The position numbers and the translations under genes were made by a program. This document shows, piece by piece, positions 1 through 7,787 of a stretch of 64,000 bases of DNA. Origin of the DNA: Neobacillus kokaensis (GTDB lineage: Bacteria > Bacillota > Bacilli > Bacillales > Cytobacillaceae); NCBI RefSeq assembly GCF_014656545.1, contig NZ_BNDS01000005.1, forward strand, positions 58,856 to 122,855, written 5' to 3'. Position 1 is the stretch's first letter, and every line of letters begins with the position of its first letter. Below the pieces are notes generated by a model, which made no database searches, had not been told where the DNA came from, and worked only from the letters and a program-made list of their open reading frames with translations.

Positions 1-277
1 CCTTTCCATTGCGCCGTTCCACAAACGCGGCGACAAGCTCGTCCATCCCAGCGTAATTCGAAGGGTCATAAATTTCCACTGCATCCAACGATACCCCAAG
101 TTCAGCAGCCTTTGCCTGAATCTGTTCAATATTGCCAAGCAAAATCGGTATCAGTAATTTTTCTTCCGCTAAACGGCCTGCTGCTCTTAAAATCCGTTCA
201 TCTAAGCTTTCTGGAAAAACAATTTTCATTTCCCGTCCGGAAATCTTATTTTTCAATCCTGTAAATAAGTCACTCAT
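1..277 (-). CDS. pta: Phosphate acetyltransferase, N-terminal part (cut by window edge)
   Basis: The first 92 codons of a gene that runs off the left edge. The visible protein begins MSDLFTGLKNKI and contains IVFPESLDERIL and a LLGN turn, which are typical of the N-terminus of Pta, the enzyme that interconverts acetyl-CoA and acetyl phosphate in the cytoplasm. The start ATG (275-277) is preceded by an AGGAGG-type ribosome site. The divergent neighbour is hemQ, the same arrangement as pta-ywfI in Bacillus subtilis, which supports the call. A promoter and an upstream cre-like site (separate entries) suggest CcpA-activated overflow metabolism. The catalytic half lies outside the window and cannot be checked. 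Confidence 0.9.
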   Translation of the reverse strand, partial: MSDLFTGLKNKISGREMKIVFPESLDERILRAAGRLAEEKLLIPILLGNIEQIQAKAAELGVSLDAVEIYDPSNYAGMDELVAAFVERRNGK

Positions 278-311
278 AACCCCAAACCTCCTATAATTAA
301 ACTCTACCTTT

Positions 312-339
312 AGCATACTTTACTAAGCCAATTTTTCAA
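312..339 (-). promoter_or_regulatory. Probable sigma-A promoter of pta
   Basis: On the minus strand a TTGAAA -35 element (334-339) and a TATGCT -10 element (312-317) are separated by 16 bp. The expected transcript start near 305 lies about 30 bp upstream of the pta start codon. The call is from inspection only. Confidence 0.5.
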
Positions 340-354
340 ACTATGTACATCCCC

Positions 355-369
355 AAATTACGCTTTCAA
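355..369 (-). promoter_or_regulatory. cre-like CcpA site upstream of pta
   Basis: Minus-strand TTGAAAGCGTAATTT matches the cre consensus WTGNAANCGNWNNCW at all fixed positions but one. Its centre is about 57 bp upstream of the inferred pta transcript start. In B. subtilis CcpA activates pta and ackA from cre sites at about this distance, so activation rather than repression is the inference. Confidence 0.5.
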
Positions 370-536
370 GCAAAAATTTTTCTATTTTAAAAATTGCGCC
401 CTGTCTTTTACTATCTTCCCATTCTTATAAAAATATCCAACTCAGTTGAATTAAGGTTTTATATAGGCATGTGTTGGTCAAACTATGTTATAGTAATGGT
501 GTTCTATGAACAATGATTATTTAGGAGTGATTATCA

Positions 537-1283
537 ATGAATGAAGCAGCACAAACGCTTGACGGCTGGTATTGTCTGCATGATTTCCGCAGCATGGACT
601 GGACAGCTTGGAAAATGCTTTCCAGCGATGAGCGCCAAGCAGCGATCCACGAGTTTTTAAGTCTAGTTGAAAAATGGAATACAACCCAAGAACGTAAAGA
701 AGGCAGCCATGCATTATATACCGTTGTTGGTCAAAAGGCTGATTTTATGATGATGATCCTTCGTCCGACAATGGAAGAGCTGAATGAAATTGAAACCGAA
801 TTCAATAAAACCAAATTAGCAGAATATACAATTCCTGCTTTTTCTTATGTGTCAGTAGTAGAACTCAGCAACTATATTCCATCTGACGGCGGTGACCCAT
901 ACCAAAACCCATATGTACAAGGCCGTCTTTACCCAATTCTACCTAAAGCGAAGCATGTCTGCTTCTATCCAATGGACAAGCGCCGCGAGGGCAATGACAA
1001 CTGGTACATGCTGCCGATGGAAGATCGCCGCAGCTTGATGAAGAGCCATGGCATGATTGGCCGCCAATATGCTGGAAAGGTGAAGCAAATCATCACCGGT
1101 TCAGTCGGCTTTGACGATTATGAATGGGGCGTAACGTTATTCGCAGACGATGTGCTGCAGTTTAAAAAGCTTGTCTATGAAATGCGCTTTGATGAAGTCA
1201 GTGCCCGCTACGGCGAATTTGGTGCTTTCTTCGTAGGAAATATTTTAGAGGAAGAACGCGTATCCAGCTTTCTCCATGTGTAA
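537..1283 (+). CDS. hemQ: Coproheme decarboxylase (HemQ, chlorite-dismutase family)
   Basis: The 248-aa protein has the length and sequence style of Firmicute HemQ (YwfI), which converts coproheme III to heme b in the last step of the coproporphyrin-dependent heme pathway. The segment [11 protein letters not shown] carries the conserved Tyr region and [13 protein letters not shown] carries the proximal His and the GRxYxG signature of the family. The ATG has an AGGAGTGA ribosome site. The gene stands alone, is divergent from pta, and is followed by its own terminator. Heme supply is relevant to the c-type cytochrome and respiratory genes elsewhere in the window. Confidence 0.93.
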   Translation: MNEAAQTLDGWYCLHDFRSMDWTAWKMLSSDERQAAIHEFLSLVEKWNTTQERKEGSHALYTVVGQKADFMMMILRPTMEELNEIETEFNKTKLAEYTIPAFSYVSVVELSNYIPSDGGDPYQNPYVQGRLYPILPKAKHVCFYPMDKRREGNDNWYMLPMEDRRSLMKSHGMIGRQYAGKVKQIITGSVGFDDYEWGVTLFADDVLQFKKLVYEMRFDEVSARYGEFGAFFVGNILEEERVSSFLHV

Positions 1284-1291
1284 ATAACGAG

Positions 1292-1319
1292 GCTCTCAGC
1301 AAATGCTGAGAGCTTTTTT
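1292..1319 (+). terminator. Intrinsic terminator of hemQ
   Basis: A 9-bp perfect stem (GCTCTCAGC / GCTGAGAGC) with an AAAT loop is followed by six T. The stretch from here to gerQ at 1701 (about 380 bp) holds no supported gene. Confidence 0.9.
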
Positions 1320-1700
1320 ATTTTTCCACCTAAACCTCAAGTCATATATCCTTCATTTATCTCATACTATTAAACAGTGAGAGCATAAGCTAAGCCCCGA
1401 ACTAAATCTCTATAAAAAAATAATTCCTGCCCTTTTAGGCACCAATTTGGGGTTTATGGAGTATGAATAAAATTGTTTAAGGAAAAGGGGCGGAGCGCCG
1501 CATAAGGTGATTCATTCTAACCAATTGCAGTAAAAATTATTTTTTCACATTTCAAGGATTAGCGCATTTTTGCTCTGCTCACACCGCCTTTATTGGCAAG
1601 ATGTAGTGTTCTGAATGGGGTTCCATAGGTTCCATAGTAAATTGAGTGTACTTCGCCATTAAAGTTTGGGGCCATTGTTTATTTCTTATTAGGAGGGAAA

Positions 1701-2174
1701 ATGATGAACCAATATTACAATCCTCAAGGATACCAGCCGTATACTGGTGCGGCTGGGCAGCAGGGGGCACAGCCGATTGCGGGCGGAGGCCAAAGTCAGA
1801 CGTTTTTCCCGACGCAGCCGCAATTTCCACCGCCGGGCGCAGGAACTGTCCCGCGTCCGCCATCGGGAGGTTCGTCCGTACCAGGCATGCTCCCAATTGA
1901 GCAGTCATACATTGAAAACATCCTACGTTTGAACAAAGGGAAATTAGTAAGTGTATTTGCAACCTTTGAAGGCAACAACCAATGGAATGCAAAGGAATTT
2001 AAAGGTATCATCGAGGCGGCAGGAAGAGACCATGTCATTTTGAGTGATCCGCAAACCGGAACCCGTTATCTCATCCCAATGGTAGCGGTCGACTACATCA
2101 CATTTGCTGAAGAAATCGAGTACGAATACCCATTCGGCGGGGGGCCGACGTTAGGTACATTTCCACCAAGATAA
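1701..2174 (+). CDS. gerQ: Spore coat protein GerQ
   Basis: The 157-aa protein has a Gln/Gly/Pro-rich N-terminus (about residues 1-65, with YNPQGYQP and QPQFPPPG) and a conserved C-terminal domain starting near SYIENILRLNKGK. This is the layout of GerQ (YwdL), an inner-coat protein that is cross-linked by transglutaminase and needed for localisation of the cortex hydrolase CwlJ. The AGGAGGG ribosome site lies 3 nt before the first ATG and 6 nt before the second (1704), so the second may be used. The gene precedes ywdK as in B. subtilis but the two are convergent here. A mother-cell sigma-E type promoter would be expected; none was identified with confidence. Confidence 0.92.
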   Translation: MMNQYYNPQGYQPYTGAAGQQGAQPIAGGGQSQTFFPTQPQFPPPGAGTVPRPPSGGSSVPGMLPIEQSYIENILRLNKGKLVSVFATFEGNNQWNAKEFKGIIEAAGRDHVILSDPQTGTRYLIPMVAVDYITFAEEIEYEYPFGGGPTLGTFPPR

Positions 2175-2177
2175 TAT

Positions 2178-2220
2178 AAAAAGGCATTGGAGCTGTATTC
2201 GAAAGCCCAATGCCTTTTTT
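2178..2220. terminator. Bidirectional terminator between gerQ and ywdK
   Basis: An 11-bp stem AAAGGCATTGG / CCAATGCCTTT, with A-tract upstream and T-tract downstream, serves both convergent genes. Confidence 0.9.
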
Positions 2221-2226
2221 CCTGTG

Positions 2227-2601
2227 TTAAAAATTTTTCAGTGCACCAACAATCATTAGAATCCAAGCCGCTAAAAAACAAACGCCGCCAATTGGGGTAA
2301 TCGCACCAAGCGGTCCTATTTTTGTTAAGCTTAGGACATACAAGCTGCCGCTAAACAAAATAATTCCAACGAGCATCAACCAGCCCGACCAAGAAAACAA
2401 CGAACTAGAAGCGGCCTTTCCAAGCAGCAGAGCAATCACTAAAATCCCCGTTGCATGAAACATCTGATACTGCACACCCGTCTTCCAAATCTCCAAATAA
2501 TGCGCATCAAGCTTATCCTTCAGCCCATGCGCCCCAAAAGCCCCAAGCGCCACCGCCAAAAACGCATTAATTGCTCCAATTACAATAAACGTCTTCATCA
2601 T
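2227..2601 (-). CDS. ywdK: DUF423 family small membrane protein (YwdK-like)
   Basis: A protein of about 124 aa, hydrophobic throughout, with about four membrane helices. It has the DUF423 hallmarks: an N-terminal AINAFLAVALGAFGAHGLK block and a C-terminal ITPIGGVCFLAAWI block. Three possible starts (TTG 2604, ATG 2601, ATG 2598) follow a GGAGG site; ATG 2601 has the best spacing. The gene lies beside gerQ and ywdI as in the ywd cluster of B. subtilis. The molecular function of the family is unknown. Confidence 0.88.
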   Translation of the reverse strand: MMKTFIVIGAINAFLAVALGAFGAHGLKDKLDAHYLEIWKTGVQYQMFHATGILVIALLLGKAASSSLFSWSGWLMLVGIILFSGSLYVLSLTKIGPLGAITPIGGVCFLAAWILMIVGALKNF

Positions 2602-2720
2602 CAATTTCCTCCATTTTTTGAAGCATGGGACGGTTCTTTTGTTTCATCGCGAAACTGTTTTACGACAGTAGAACAATGATCCTCCCGCTTATGCTTGCTA
2701 AAGATCTAAACGATCTCCTC

Positions 2721-3029
2721 TTAAAAGTCGAACAATGAGTCACCGTTTGCTTCATCCTCAAGCTCCAGTTTTTTTAGCTGTAGTGTAGAAACCGGCTGCT
2801 GAACAATTGGAACCGCAGGCTGTTGTGGAACCACAACAGGAACTGGCCGGCCAATAACCGGTTCATTCCATGACTCCGCCGCCTTTGCCTGTTTTTCGTC
2901 AAGAATCAACTCGCATAATATTTTAATAGAGTAAATCCTTTCCCGCAAGTTTTCCTGCTTGGAAGCAGCCTTTGCCTGCATTAATTCCTCTTCCATTTTC
3001 GCTAACAGCTTTTGTACAGATATATTCAC
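2721..3029 (-). CDS. ywdI: YwdI family protein, function unknown
   Basis: A small soluble protein of about 102 aa. The first 60 residues are helical and charged (ISVQKLLAKMEEELMQAKAA, then RERIYSIKILCELIL) and are followed by a Pro/Val/Gln-rich linker and an acidic C-terminus ending in DSLFDF. This matches the YwdI family found beside ywdK and gerQ in Bacillaceae. Two GTG starts are possible; the one at 3029 is better spaced from AGGGGTGG than the one at 3038. Nothing in the sequence shows its role. Confidence 0.75.
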   Translation of the reverse strand: MNISVQKLLAKMEEELMQAKAASKQENLRERIYSIKILCELILDEKQAKAAESWNEPVIGRPVPVVVPQQPAVPIVQQPVSTLQLKKLELEDEANGDSLFDF

Positions 3030-3119
3030 GAGCGCCACCCCTGCCCTTCAATCTCGTTATCTATTCTACATGAGTATCGCCTTTTTTTCGAAAAATTAGA
3101 CCGTCGACATGTTTCCACA

Positions 3120-3135
3120 TGTTTCACGTGGAACA
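3120..3135 (-). other. parS: parS centromere site (ParB/Spo0J binding)
   Basis: Minus-strand TGTTCCACGTGAAACA matches the B. subtilis parS consensus TGTTNCACGTGAAACA at every fixed base. The site lies in a non-coding gap. It is embedded in a longer imperfect palindrome (3106-3139) with GACATGTT...AACATGTC arms. ParB loads on such sites to recruit SMC and organise the origin region. The match is seen directly; function is inferred. Confidence 0.85.
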
Positions 3136-3210
3136 TGTCGGATTATGGTAATTTGTATCTCCTATCATCATAATCACAGGGCTGGCTTCCGTACTTTTGC
3201 CAAAAATAAA

Positions 3211-3810
3211 ACTCGTACGTTTCAAGTAACGGGTTCTCTTGAAGGGGACAAAATCGCACACTTACTCGCATTGTTTGAGTAGATGTTTTTTGTTGATATT
3301 AAGCCATTGATAGGATTTTTATTATTAAAATCGCACTCGATCTTGCATTAATTAACCTTGTACAATGGTATGTTTCTGGTGATTTTAATTACTGATTTTA
3401 TATTCATTTTTTATATCAAATTATTCATTTTTGATTTTCGTGTAGTATGAAAGTTCATAGGCGGAGAATTTCCGGCTAATACATAAAAGAGAGGCTTAAG
3501 AAGCAGATATAAGAGGAGATATTCCGATTAACTGATCTAAATAAGTCAAAATCCAAAGATTTGGATAAGATAAACGGAAAACCTCCCCTTATTTTTAGGG
3601 AAATATGGGTATTTCCCAATTTAAACGGAATTTTTCCGTTTATTTTTCAAACACGGTAACATCAACATCTAACAGTTGATAAATAACGATAAAAAAACTG
3701 CGAATTTTATATAAAAACGCAGTTTTTTCTTTGCTAATTTATTGTGATTTCATATGTTGATTTTGTTTTTTGTCCCCCAGAAGACAACCCGTTACGTTTC
3801 AAGTACGAGT
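3211..3810. repeat. 600-bp non-coding element bounded by about 43-bp imperfect inverted repeats
   Basis: The left end begins ACTCGTAC (3211) and the right end finishes GTACGAGT (3810). Over about 43 bp the ends are inverted repeats, both including TAACGGGTT and GGGGACAAAA. The 9-bp core CGTTTCAAG inside each end is in the same orientation, so it is flipped relative to its arms. No open frame of note lies between. The interior holds an AT-rich stretch, several AAACGGAA/TTCCGTTT motifs and a terminator-like hairpin. This could be a MITE-like element or a recombination remnant. No clear target-site duplication was seen. Confidence 0.5.
3692..3729. terminator. Strong terminator-like hairpin inside the 3211-3810 element
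   Basis: An 11-bp stem AAAAAACTGCG / CGCAGTTTTTT with a 15-nt AT loop. It could act in either direction; on the minus strand it lies about 100 bp past the moeB stop and may terminate the molybdopterin operon. Confidence 0.7.
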
Positions 3811-3820
3811 CTAGAATCCA

Positions 3821-4846
3821 TTATCCCATAATCCGCTGATAAATTGTCTTCGCATGTGTCAAATCCTTCGTCCCATGTATAAGGGCGCGACCGTCTTGAA
3901 AAATAACCATCCGTTCTTCACCCATTTCAACAGACAGCAAATATGGATTTCCTTTGACATTGTAACCTAGCGAACTAAGCTGCGCCGCCAGCTGTTCTAA
4001 AGAAATCTCTCCTGTATTGGCTGGGCGGATCTGGACGGTATCCCTGCCGCAAAGCACAGTCGTTTTCGTCATATTCTCACGGTCCAAGTATGGATATGTC
4101 CGTTCCTCGCCGCAGGATAGGCAGCCGGCAAACTTGGCCTTCGACATTTTCATGCTTGTATATTGATTACGCCATAAATCGAAGCTGACAAAAGAAGTCC
4201 TGACAGCATCCCAATCCTCTACCAGCATTTTTAACGCTTCAGCCGTTTGGTGAGAAATGACCATTTGCACTGTCGGTGAAATAACCCCGCCGGTATCACA
4301 CGTCATCCCTTGCAACGGGATTGTACGAAGCAAACAATTCAAACACGGTGTTTTTCCTGGAATGATCGAAAAACTCATCCCGAAGCTGCCGACGCATGCC
4401 CCGTAAATCCACGGAATATTGTGTTTTTGTGCGACATCATTCATCGCCATCCGCGTTTCAAAATTATCGGTGGCATCCATCATAACATCTACATCGGGTA
4501 CGAGCTCTTCCAGCATCTCTGGTGTTGCATCACCGATGATGGCGCGTATATCAACATCTGAATTAATCGCCTTTAGCCGTTTTTCTGCCGCTGCTGCTTT
4601 CGGGAGCTTTTCAGCTACATCTTCTTCGGTATATAGCTGCTGCCGCTGCAGGTTGCTTGCCTCGACGTAATCACGGTCAACGATGGTAATTTTGCCGACT
4701 CCCGCACGTGTCAGGATTTCCGCATTTCCCGAGCCCAATGCCCCAGCGCCAATAATTAAAACATGCTTACGGCTTATTTTATCCTGGCCTTCTTTGCCAA
4801 TTCCGGGGAAGAGGATTTGGCGTGAATAGCGTTCGTTCATCTTCAT
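3821..4846 (-). CDS. moeB: MoeB/ThiF-type adenylyltransferase for molybdopterin synthase
   Basis: The protein is about 341 aa and begins MKMNERYSRQILFPGIG. It contains the ThiF-family nucleotide loop IIGAGALGSGNAEILTRAG (about residues 27-45), a DATDNFETRMAMND block with the catalytic Asp, and two CxxC zinc pairs (CLNC and CLSC). MoeB adenylates the C-terminal Gly of MoaD before sulfur transfer. A C-terminal extension past the zinc pair is usual for Bacillus MoeB-like proteins. The frame stays open upstream to 5017, overlapping moaD, but the ATG at 4846 has an AAAGGGGG ribosome site and is the likely start. It is the last gene of the Moco operon. Confidence 0.9.
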   Translation of the reverse strand: MKMNERYSRQILFPGIGKEGQDKISRKHVLIIGAGALGSGNAEILTRAGVGKITIVDRDYVEASNLQRQQLYTEEDVAEKLPKAAAAEKRLKAINSDVDIRAIIGDATPEMLEELVPDVDVMMDATDNFETRMAMNDVAQKHNIPWIYGACVGSFGMSFSIIPGKTPCLNCLLRTIPLQGMTCDTGGVISPTVQMVISHQTAEALKMLVEDWDAVRTSFVSFDLWRNQYTSMKMSKAKFAGCLSCGEERTYPYLDRENMTKTTVLCGRDTVQIRPANTGEISLEQLAAQLSSLGYNVKGNPYLLSVEMGEERMVIFQDGRALIHGTKDLTHAKTIYQRIMG

Positions 4847-4937
4847 TCCCCCTTTTTGAAAGGAAAACTCGCCGAGTCGGCGAGCTTTAGGTTGCAGCAT
4901 TTGTTTTAATAAAGACAGAGACCGGTTATAAAAAACT

Positions 4938-5171
4938 TCATCCCCCGCTAACCGGCGGAATAAACGCGATCTCATCGCCGTCCTTAATAACCTCATCATT
5001 CGACGCAAACTCTTCATTAATCGCTGTCATTACTGTTTCCAGCCGTGGCAGGTCGTATTTCCCAGCCAACTCGGCCTTTAGCTCAGCAACAGTTTTTCCA
5101 GCGGCCTCTACCATAAGAAACTCTTCACCAACGACATCACGCAGATGGGCGAAAAACAGCACCTTATTCAT
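4938..5171 (-). CDS. moaD: Molybdopterin synthase small subunit MoaD
   Basis: A 77-aa ubiquitin-fold protein. It begins MNKVLFFAHLRDVVGEE and ends IPPVSGG, the C-terminal Gly-Gly that MoeB adenylates and that is converted to a thiocarboxylate. It overlaps the end of moaE by 8 bp, indicating translational coupling, as expected because MoaD and MoaE form the synthase heterotetramer. The Gly-Gly is intact. Confidence 0.93.
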   Translation of the reverse strand: MNKVLFFAHLRDVVGEEFLMVEAAGKTVAELKAELAGKYDLPRLETVMTAINEEFASNDEVIKDGDEIAFIPPVSGG

Positions 5172-5640
5172 CTACATCACCTGCCTCGGGTTTGCCGCTT
5201 GGGTAAGCGACCGTTTCCAGCTGGTTGCCGATCCACTCTTCGCCGTCCTCCCAATGTTCTTTTTTCCAAATTGGGACGATTTCCTTAATCCGCTCAATCG
5301 CATAGCGATTCGCTTCATAGGCATCGGCACGGTGCGGTGTTGACACTGCGATTACAACGGCAATATCAGTAATATCAAGGCGCCCAACCCGGTGGGTAAT
5401 CGCGACCCGCGAACCTCCCCAGCGCTCCTCAATTTCCTGTCCAATTTGCTCAAGCTTTTTAACAGCCATTGCTTCATAAGCTTCATAGATTAAAAATAAT
5501 GTTTTCTTACCATGGGTCAATTCCCGCACGGTGCCGATAAAGGTAGTTATCGCCCCGGCTTCGCGCTGAACTACTTTATCTATTACTGATTGTATATGAA
5601 TCGGTTCTTTTGAGATTTCGTAGAATTTCAATGAACTCAC
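5164..5640 (-). CDS. moaE: Molybdopterin synthase large subunit MoaE
   Basis: A 158-aa protein that converts precursor Z (cPMP) to molybdopterin together with MoaD. Family blocks visible are GAITTFIGTVRELTHGKKT, LIYEAYEAMA, ITHRVGRLDI, STPHRADAYEANRYAI and the lysine-rich WKKEHWEDGEEW. The frame opens with GTG at 5640, but that codon sits inside the AGAGGTGA ribosome site, so TTG at 5631 is an equally good or better start. It begins 4 bp after the stop of the decayed moeA, so it was presumably once coupled to that gene. Confidence 0.92.
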   Translation of the reverse strand: MSSLKFYEISKEPIHIQSVIDKVVQREAGAITTFIGTVRELTHGKKTLFLIYEAYEAMAVKKLEQIGQEIEERWGGSRVAITHRVGRLDITDIAVVIAVSTPHRADAYEANRYAIERIKEIVPIWKKEHWEDGEEWIGNQLETVAYPSGKPEAGDVDE

Positions 5641-5643
5641 CTC

Positions 5644-6130
5644 TTAGTCTAAGCACTTTGGCTCAGCATTCTCCACCACTTGATACCCGCCAATCTGCTT
5701 CACTCGCGCTTTAAAGGCAGCTGATTGGATTATCGTTTTAAAAGGGATACAAGACAACAACCTGCCTCGCTAACATTCTTTTAACATATGAAATATTATA
5801 TTACTTCCACTCCGGGTTAAGCAAATGGATTCCCGCTGACACGAGCCTTACCTTTTACGAATCGCCATGATGCCAGCCATATGCCGATGTGGGAGGAAAC
5901 GATTTTCATCTCCACTGAATCCATGTGTCAACACTTCGCCCATTTCTTCCATAATATGATCGGTGTAATCCTTGCTGCAACCAGATCAACCGGCGTTGAT
6001 GACGATGATATCAGAACTCTTTGTTGCTTGGAAAATCGTGATGGAATACAGGGCACATATTCACCCCGTGACACCCCTTCTTTTTCGGAACTAATCTCGG
6101 GATTTTACTTTGAAAAATTGCATGGCTTCC
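5644..6130 (-). pseudogene. moeA: Decayed moeA (molybdopterin molybdenumtransferase with PBP-like C-terminal domain)
   Basis: Minus-strand conceptual translation gives MoeA fragments in shifting frames. SDIIVINAG, then a stop, then SKDYTDHIMEEMGEVLTHG matches the MoeA catalytic core. HMAGIMAIRK, GKARVSGIHLLNPE and YNISYVKRMLA match the periplasmic-binding-like domain fused to some MoeA proteins. The last intact piece, FKARVKQIGGYQVVENAE, ends at a TAA (5644-5646). At least two in-frame stops, several frameshifts and a large deletion between the two domains are needed to explain it. Its place between mobA and moaE matches the position expected of moeA in Bacillus Moco operons. No mobB was found. 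Confidence 0.8.
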
Positions 6131-6138
6131 TTGTCCCC

Positions 6139-6735
6139 CTACTCTGTTTCTGCCCATTTTTTAGCATCCTCGTAATCTTGCGGACGGTTCATATTGAAAA
6201 AAATGCGCTGAATCTCTATATCGGTAAAATCTGTAAAGTCCTTTTCCGTTACGTACCGTACACTTACTTCTTCAAGCAGGTGCTTCATCCTCAGTCTGCC
6301 TTCTTTAATACACTTCGCCGCAGCGACTGCTAAATCCTTTTTATACACAGCGAATAATGGGTGCTCCTTGCCAGCGATGACAGGGATAACCGCATCCACA
6401 TCACGGCTGAAGCTTATCATAATCTCGGCGAGCTCCGCCGAAATAAACGGCATGTCACAGGCAACGACAAGATTCACCTCATGGTCGCTAGCCTCTAATC
6501 CCGCATGAAGCCCCGCAAGCGGCCCCATTCCAGGGTATTCATCCCCGGTCATTTTTACCCCGAGAAACTTGTAGGCTTGCGAATCATTCGTTACTAGAAT
6601 TATATCATCAAAGACAGGTTTAATTTTGTCCCTGATTATTTCAATATTCATTTTGTTTTTAATCTTTAAAAAGGACTTGTTTGACCCCATACGGCTTGAC
6701 TTTCCGCCTGATAAAATAATTGCGGCAGCTTTCAT
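6139..6735 (-). CDS. mobA: Molybdenum cofactor guanylyltransferase MobA
   Basis: The protein is about 198 aa. It opens with the nucleotidyltransferase signature ILSGGKSSRMGSNKSFL (residues 7-23) and continues with DEYPGMGPLAGLHAGL and VVACDMPFI, the GTP- and metal-binding blocks of MobA, which links GMP to molybdopterin. ATG at 6735 follows GAGGGTGA. It is the first gene of the Moco cluster; the adjacent moeA is broken, so the operon may be read through a non-coding stretch before moaE. Confidence 0.92.
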   Translation of the reverse strand: MKAAAIILSGGKSSRMGSNKSFLKIKNKMNIEIIRDKIKPVFDDIILVTNDSQAYKFLGVKMTGDEYPGMGPLAGLHAGLEASDHEVNLVVACDMPFISAELAEIMISFSRDVDAVIPVIAGKEHPLFAVYKKDLAVAAAKCIKEGRLRMKHLLEEVSVRYVTEKDFTDFTDIEIQRIFFNMNRPQDYEDAKKWAETE

Positions 6736-6803
6736 CACTTCACCCTCTTTACCTTATAACATTCATTTTAATCTAGCTGTAACAAATATCGCAAACAAGC
6801 AAT

Positions 6804-6827
6804 GGGTGTAAGGCACCCGCTTTTTTT
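6804..6827 (+). terminator. Orphan intrinsic terminator ahead of pdxK
   Basis: GGGTG-TAAGG-CACCC followed by GC and seven T, oriented on the plus strand. No plus-strand gene ends here: the gene to the left (mobA) is on the minus strand and starts at 6735. It may be a leader attenuator or a remnant. Confidence 0.5.
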
Positions 6828-6898
6828 CTGCTAATTTTTATCAAATGATTTATACTAATAAAGGAAATGAGTCCGATTTTGCAGGAGGGATCTACATA

Positions 6899-7714
6899 AT
6901 GTCGATTAAGAAAGTAATGACGATTGCTGGCTCGGATACAAGCGGCGGGGCTGGACTTCAGGCCGATTTAAAGACATTCCAGGAGCTTGGCGTTTATGGA
7001 ATGACAGGACTTACCTGTATTGTGACGATGGATCCAAACGACAATTGGCACCACAATGTGTTTCCAATTGATGTCAATATTCTTGAAAAACAGCTAGAGA
7101 CGATTCTATCTGTTGGCATTGACGGCATGAAAACAGGTATGCTTGGTACGGTTGAAATCATCGAATTAACAGCAAGAAAAATTGACGAACATAAGTTAGA
7201 GCGCGTCGTCATCGACCCTGTAATGGTATGCAAAGGGGAAGATGAAGTCTTAAATCCAGAAACAGCTGATGCAATGCGTGAATTGCTGCTGCCGCGTGCG
7301 CTCGTCGTAACACCAAACCTATTCGAATCCGGCCAGCTTGCGGGAATGAAAACACCAAAAACATTGGATGACATGAAGCAGGCAGCTGCGAAAATCCATG
7401 ATTTAGGAGCTAAAAACGTCCTCATCAAGGGCGGCAGCAAGCTGCAGGCAGAGGAAAAGTCGATTGATCTGCTTTATGATGGAAAAGAGTTCAAAGTGTA
7501 CGAATCAGAAAAAATTGAAACAACCTTCACACACGGTGCAGGCTGCACAAACTCCGCCGCCATTGCTGCCGAACTGGCAAAAGGAAAATCAGTTTATGAG
7601 GCCGTCCAGGTTTCTAAAGACTTTGTCTCTGCCGCCATTCAGCAGGGCTTCCAGTTGAACCAATACGTCGGCCCTACATGGCATGGTGCTTACCGCAGCA
7701 GCTTAACAAAATAA
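6899..7714 (+). CDS. pdxK: Pyridoxine/pyridoxal kinase of the ThiD-like ribokinase family
   Basis: The protein is 271 aa. It begins MSIKKVMTIAGSDTSGGAG, the HMP-P kinase/ribokinase N-terminal signature, and has the ATP-binding/catalytic block FTHGAGCTNSAAIAAELAKG near residue 210. That block reads THGAGC rather than the THGTGC usual in ThiD, a substitution seen in the Bacillus PdxK (YwdB) group, so B6 phosphorylation is more likely than HMP kinase activity, though dual activity is possible. ATG at 6899 has an AGGAGGGA site; an upstream ATG at 6845 lacks one. It belongs to the ywd region, in keeping with gerQ-ywdK-ywdI nearby. Confidence 0.88.
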   Translation: MSIKKVMTIAGSDTSGGAGLQADLKTFQELGVYGMTGLTCIVTMDPNDNWHHNVFPIDVNILEKQLETILSVGIDGMKTGMLGTVEIIELTARKIDEHKLERVVIDPVMVCKGEDEVLNPETADAMRELLLPRALVVTPNLFESGQLAGMKTPKTLDDMKQAAAKIHDLGAKNVLIKGGSKLQAEEKSIDLLYDGKEFKVYESEKIETTFTHGAGCTNSAAIAAELAKGKSVYEAVQVSKDFVSAAIQQGFQLNQYVGPTWHGAYRSSLTK

Positions 7715-7720
7715 TATATT

Positions 7721-7753
7721 AAAGGTGTCCCGAACCCTGGGACACCTTTTTTA
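7721..7753 (+). terminator. Terminator of pdxK
   Basis: An 11-bp stem AAAGGTGTCCC / GGGACACCTTT and a T-tract. Confidence 0.9.
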
Positions 7754-7787
7754 TCTAAAATAGAGCTTAGAATTCGATCCCAAGCTC

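Noticed and set aside
474..494. hemQ promoter from TTGGTC and TATAGT
   Set aside because: The spacer would be only 9 bp.
3145..3282. A 45-codon plus-strand open frame ending GDKIAHLLALFE
   Set aside because: No ribosome site, runs across the left end of the 600-bp element, and is not recognised as a family member. It may be a gene fragment but this cannot be supported.
5881..6333. A 150-codon plus-strand frame over the Moco operon gap
   Set aside because: It lies opposite the decayed moeA and the end of mobA, has no ribosome site and its protein looks like antisense translation.
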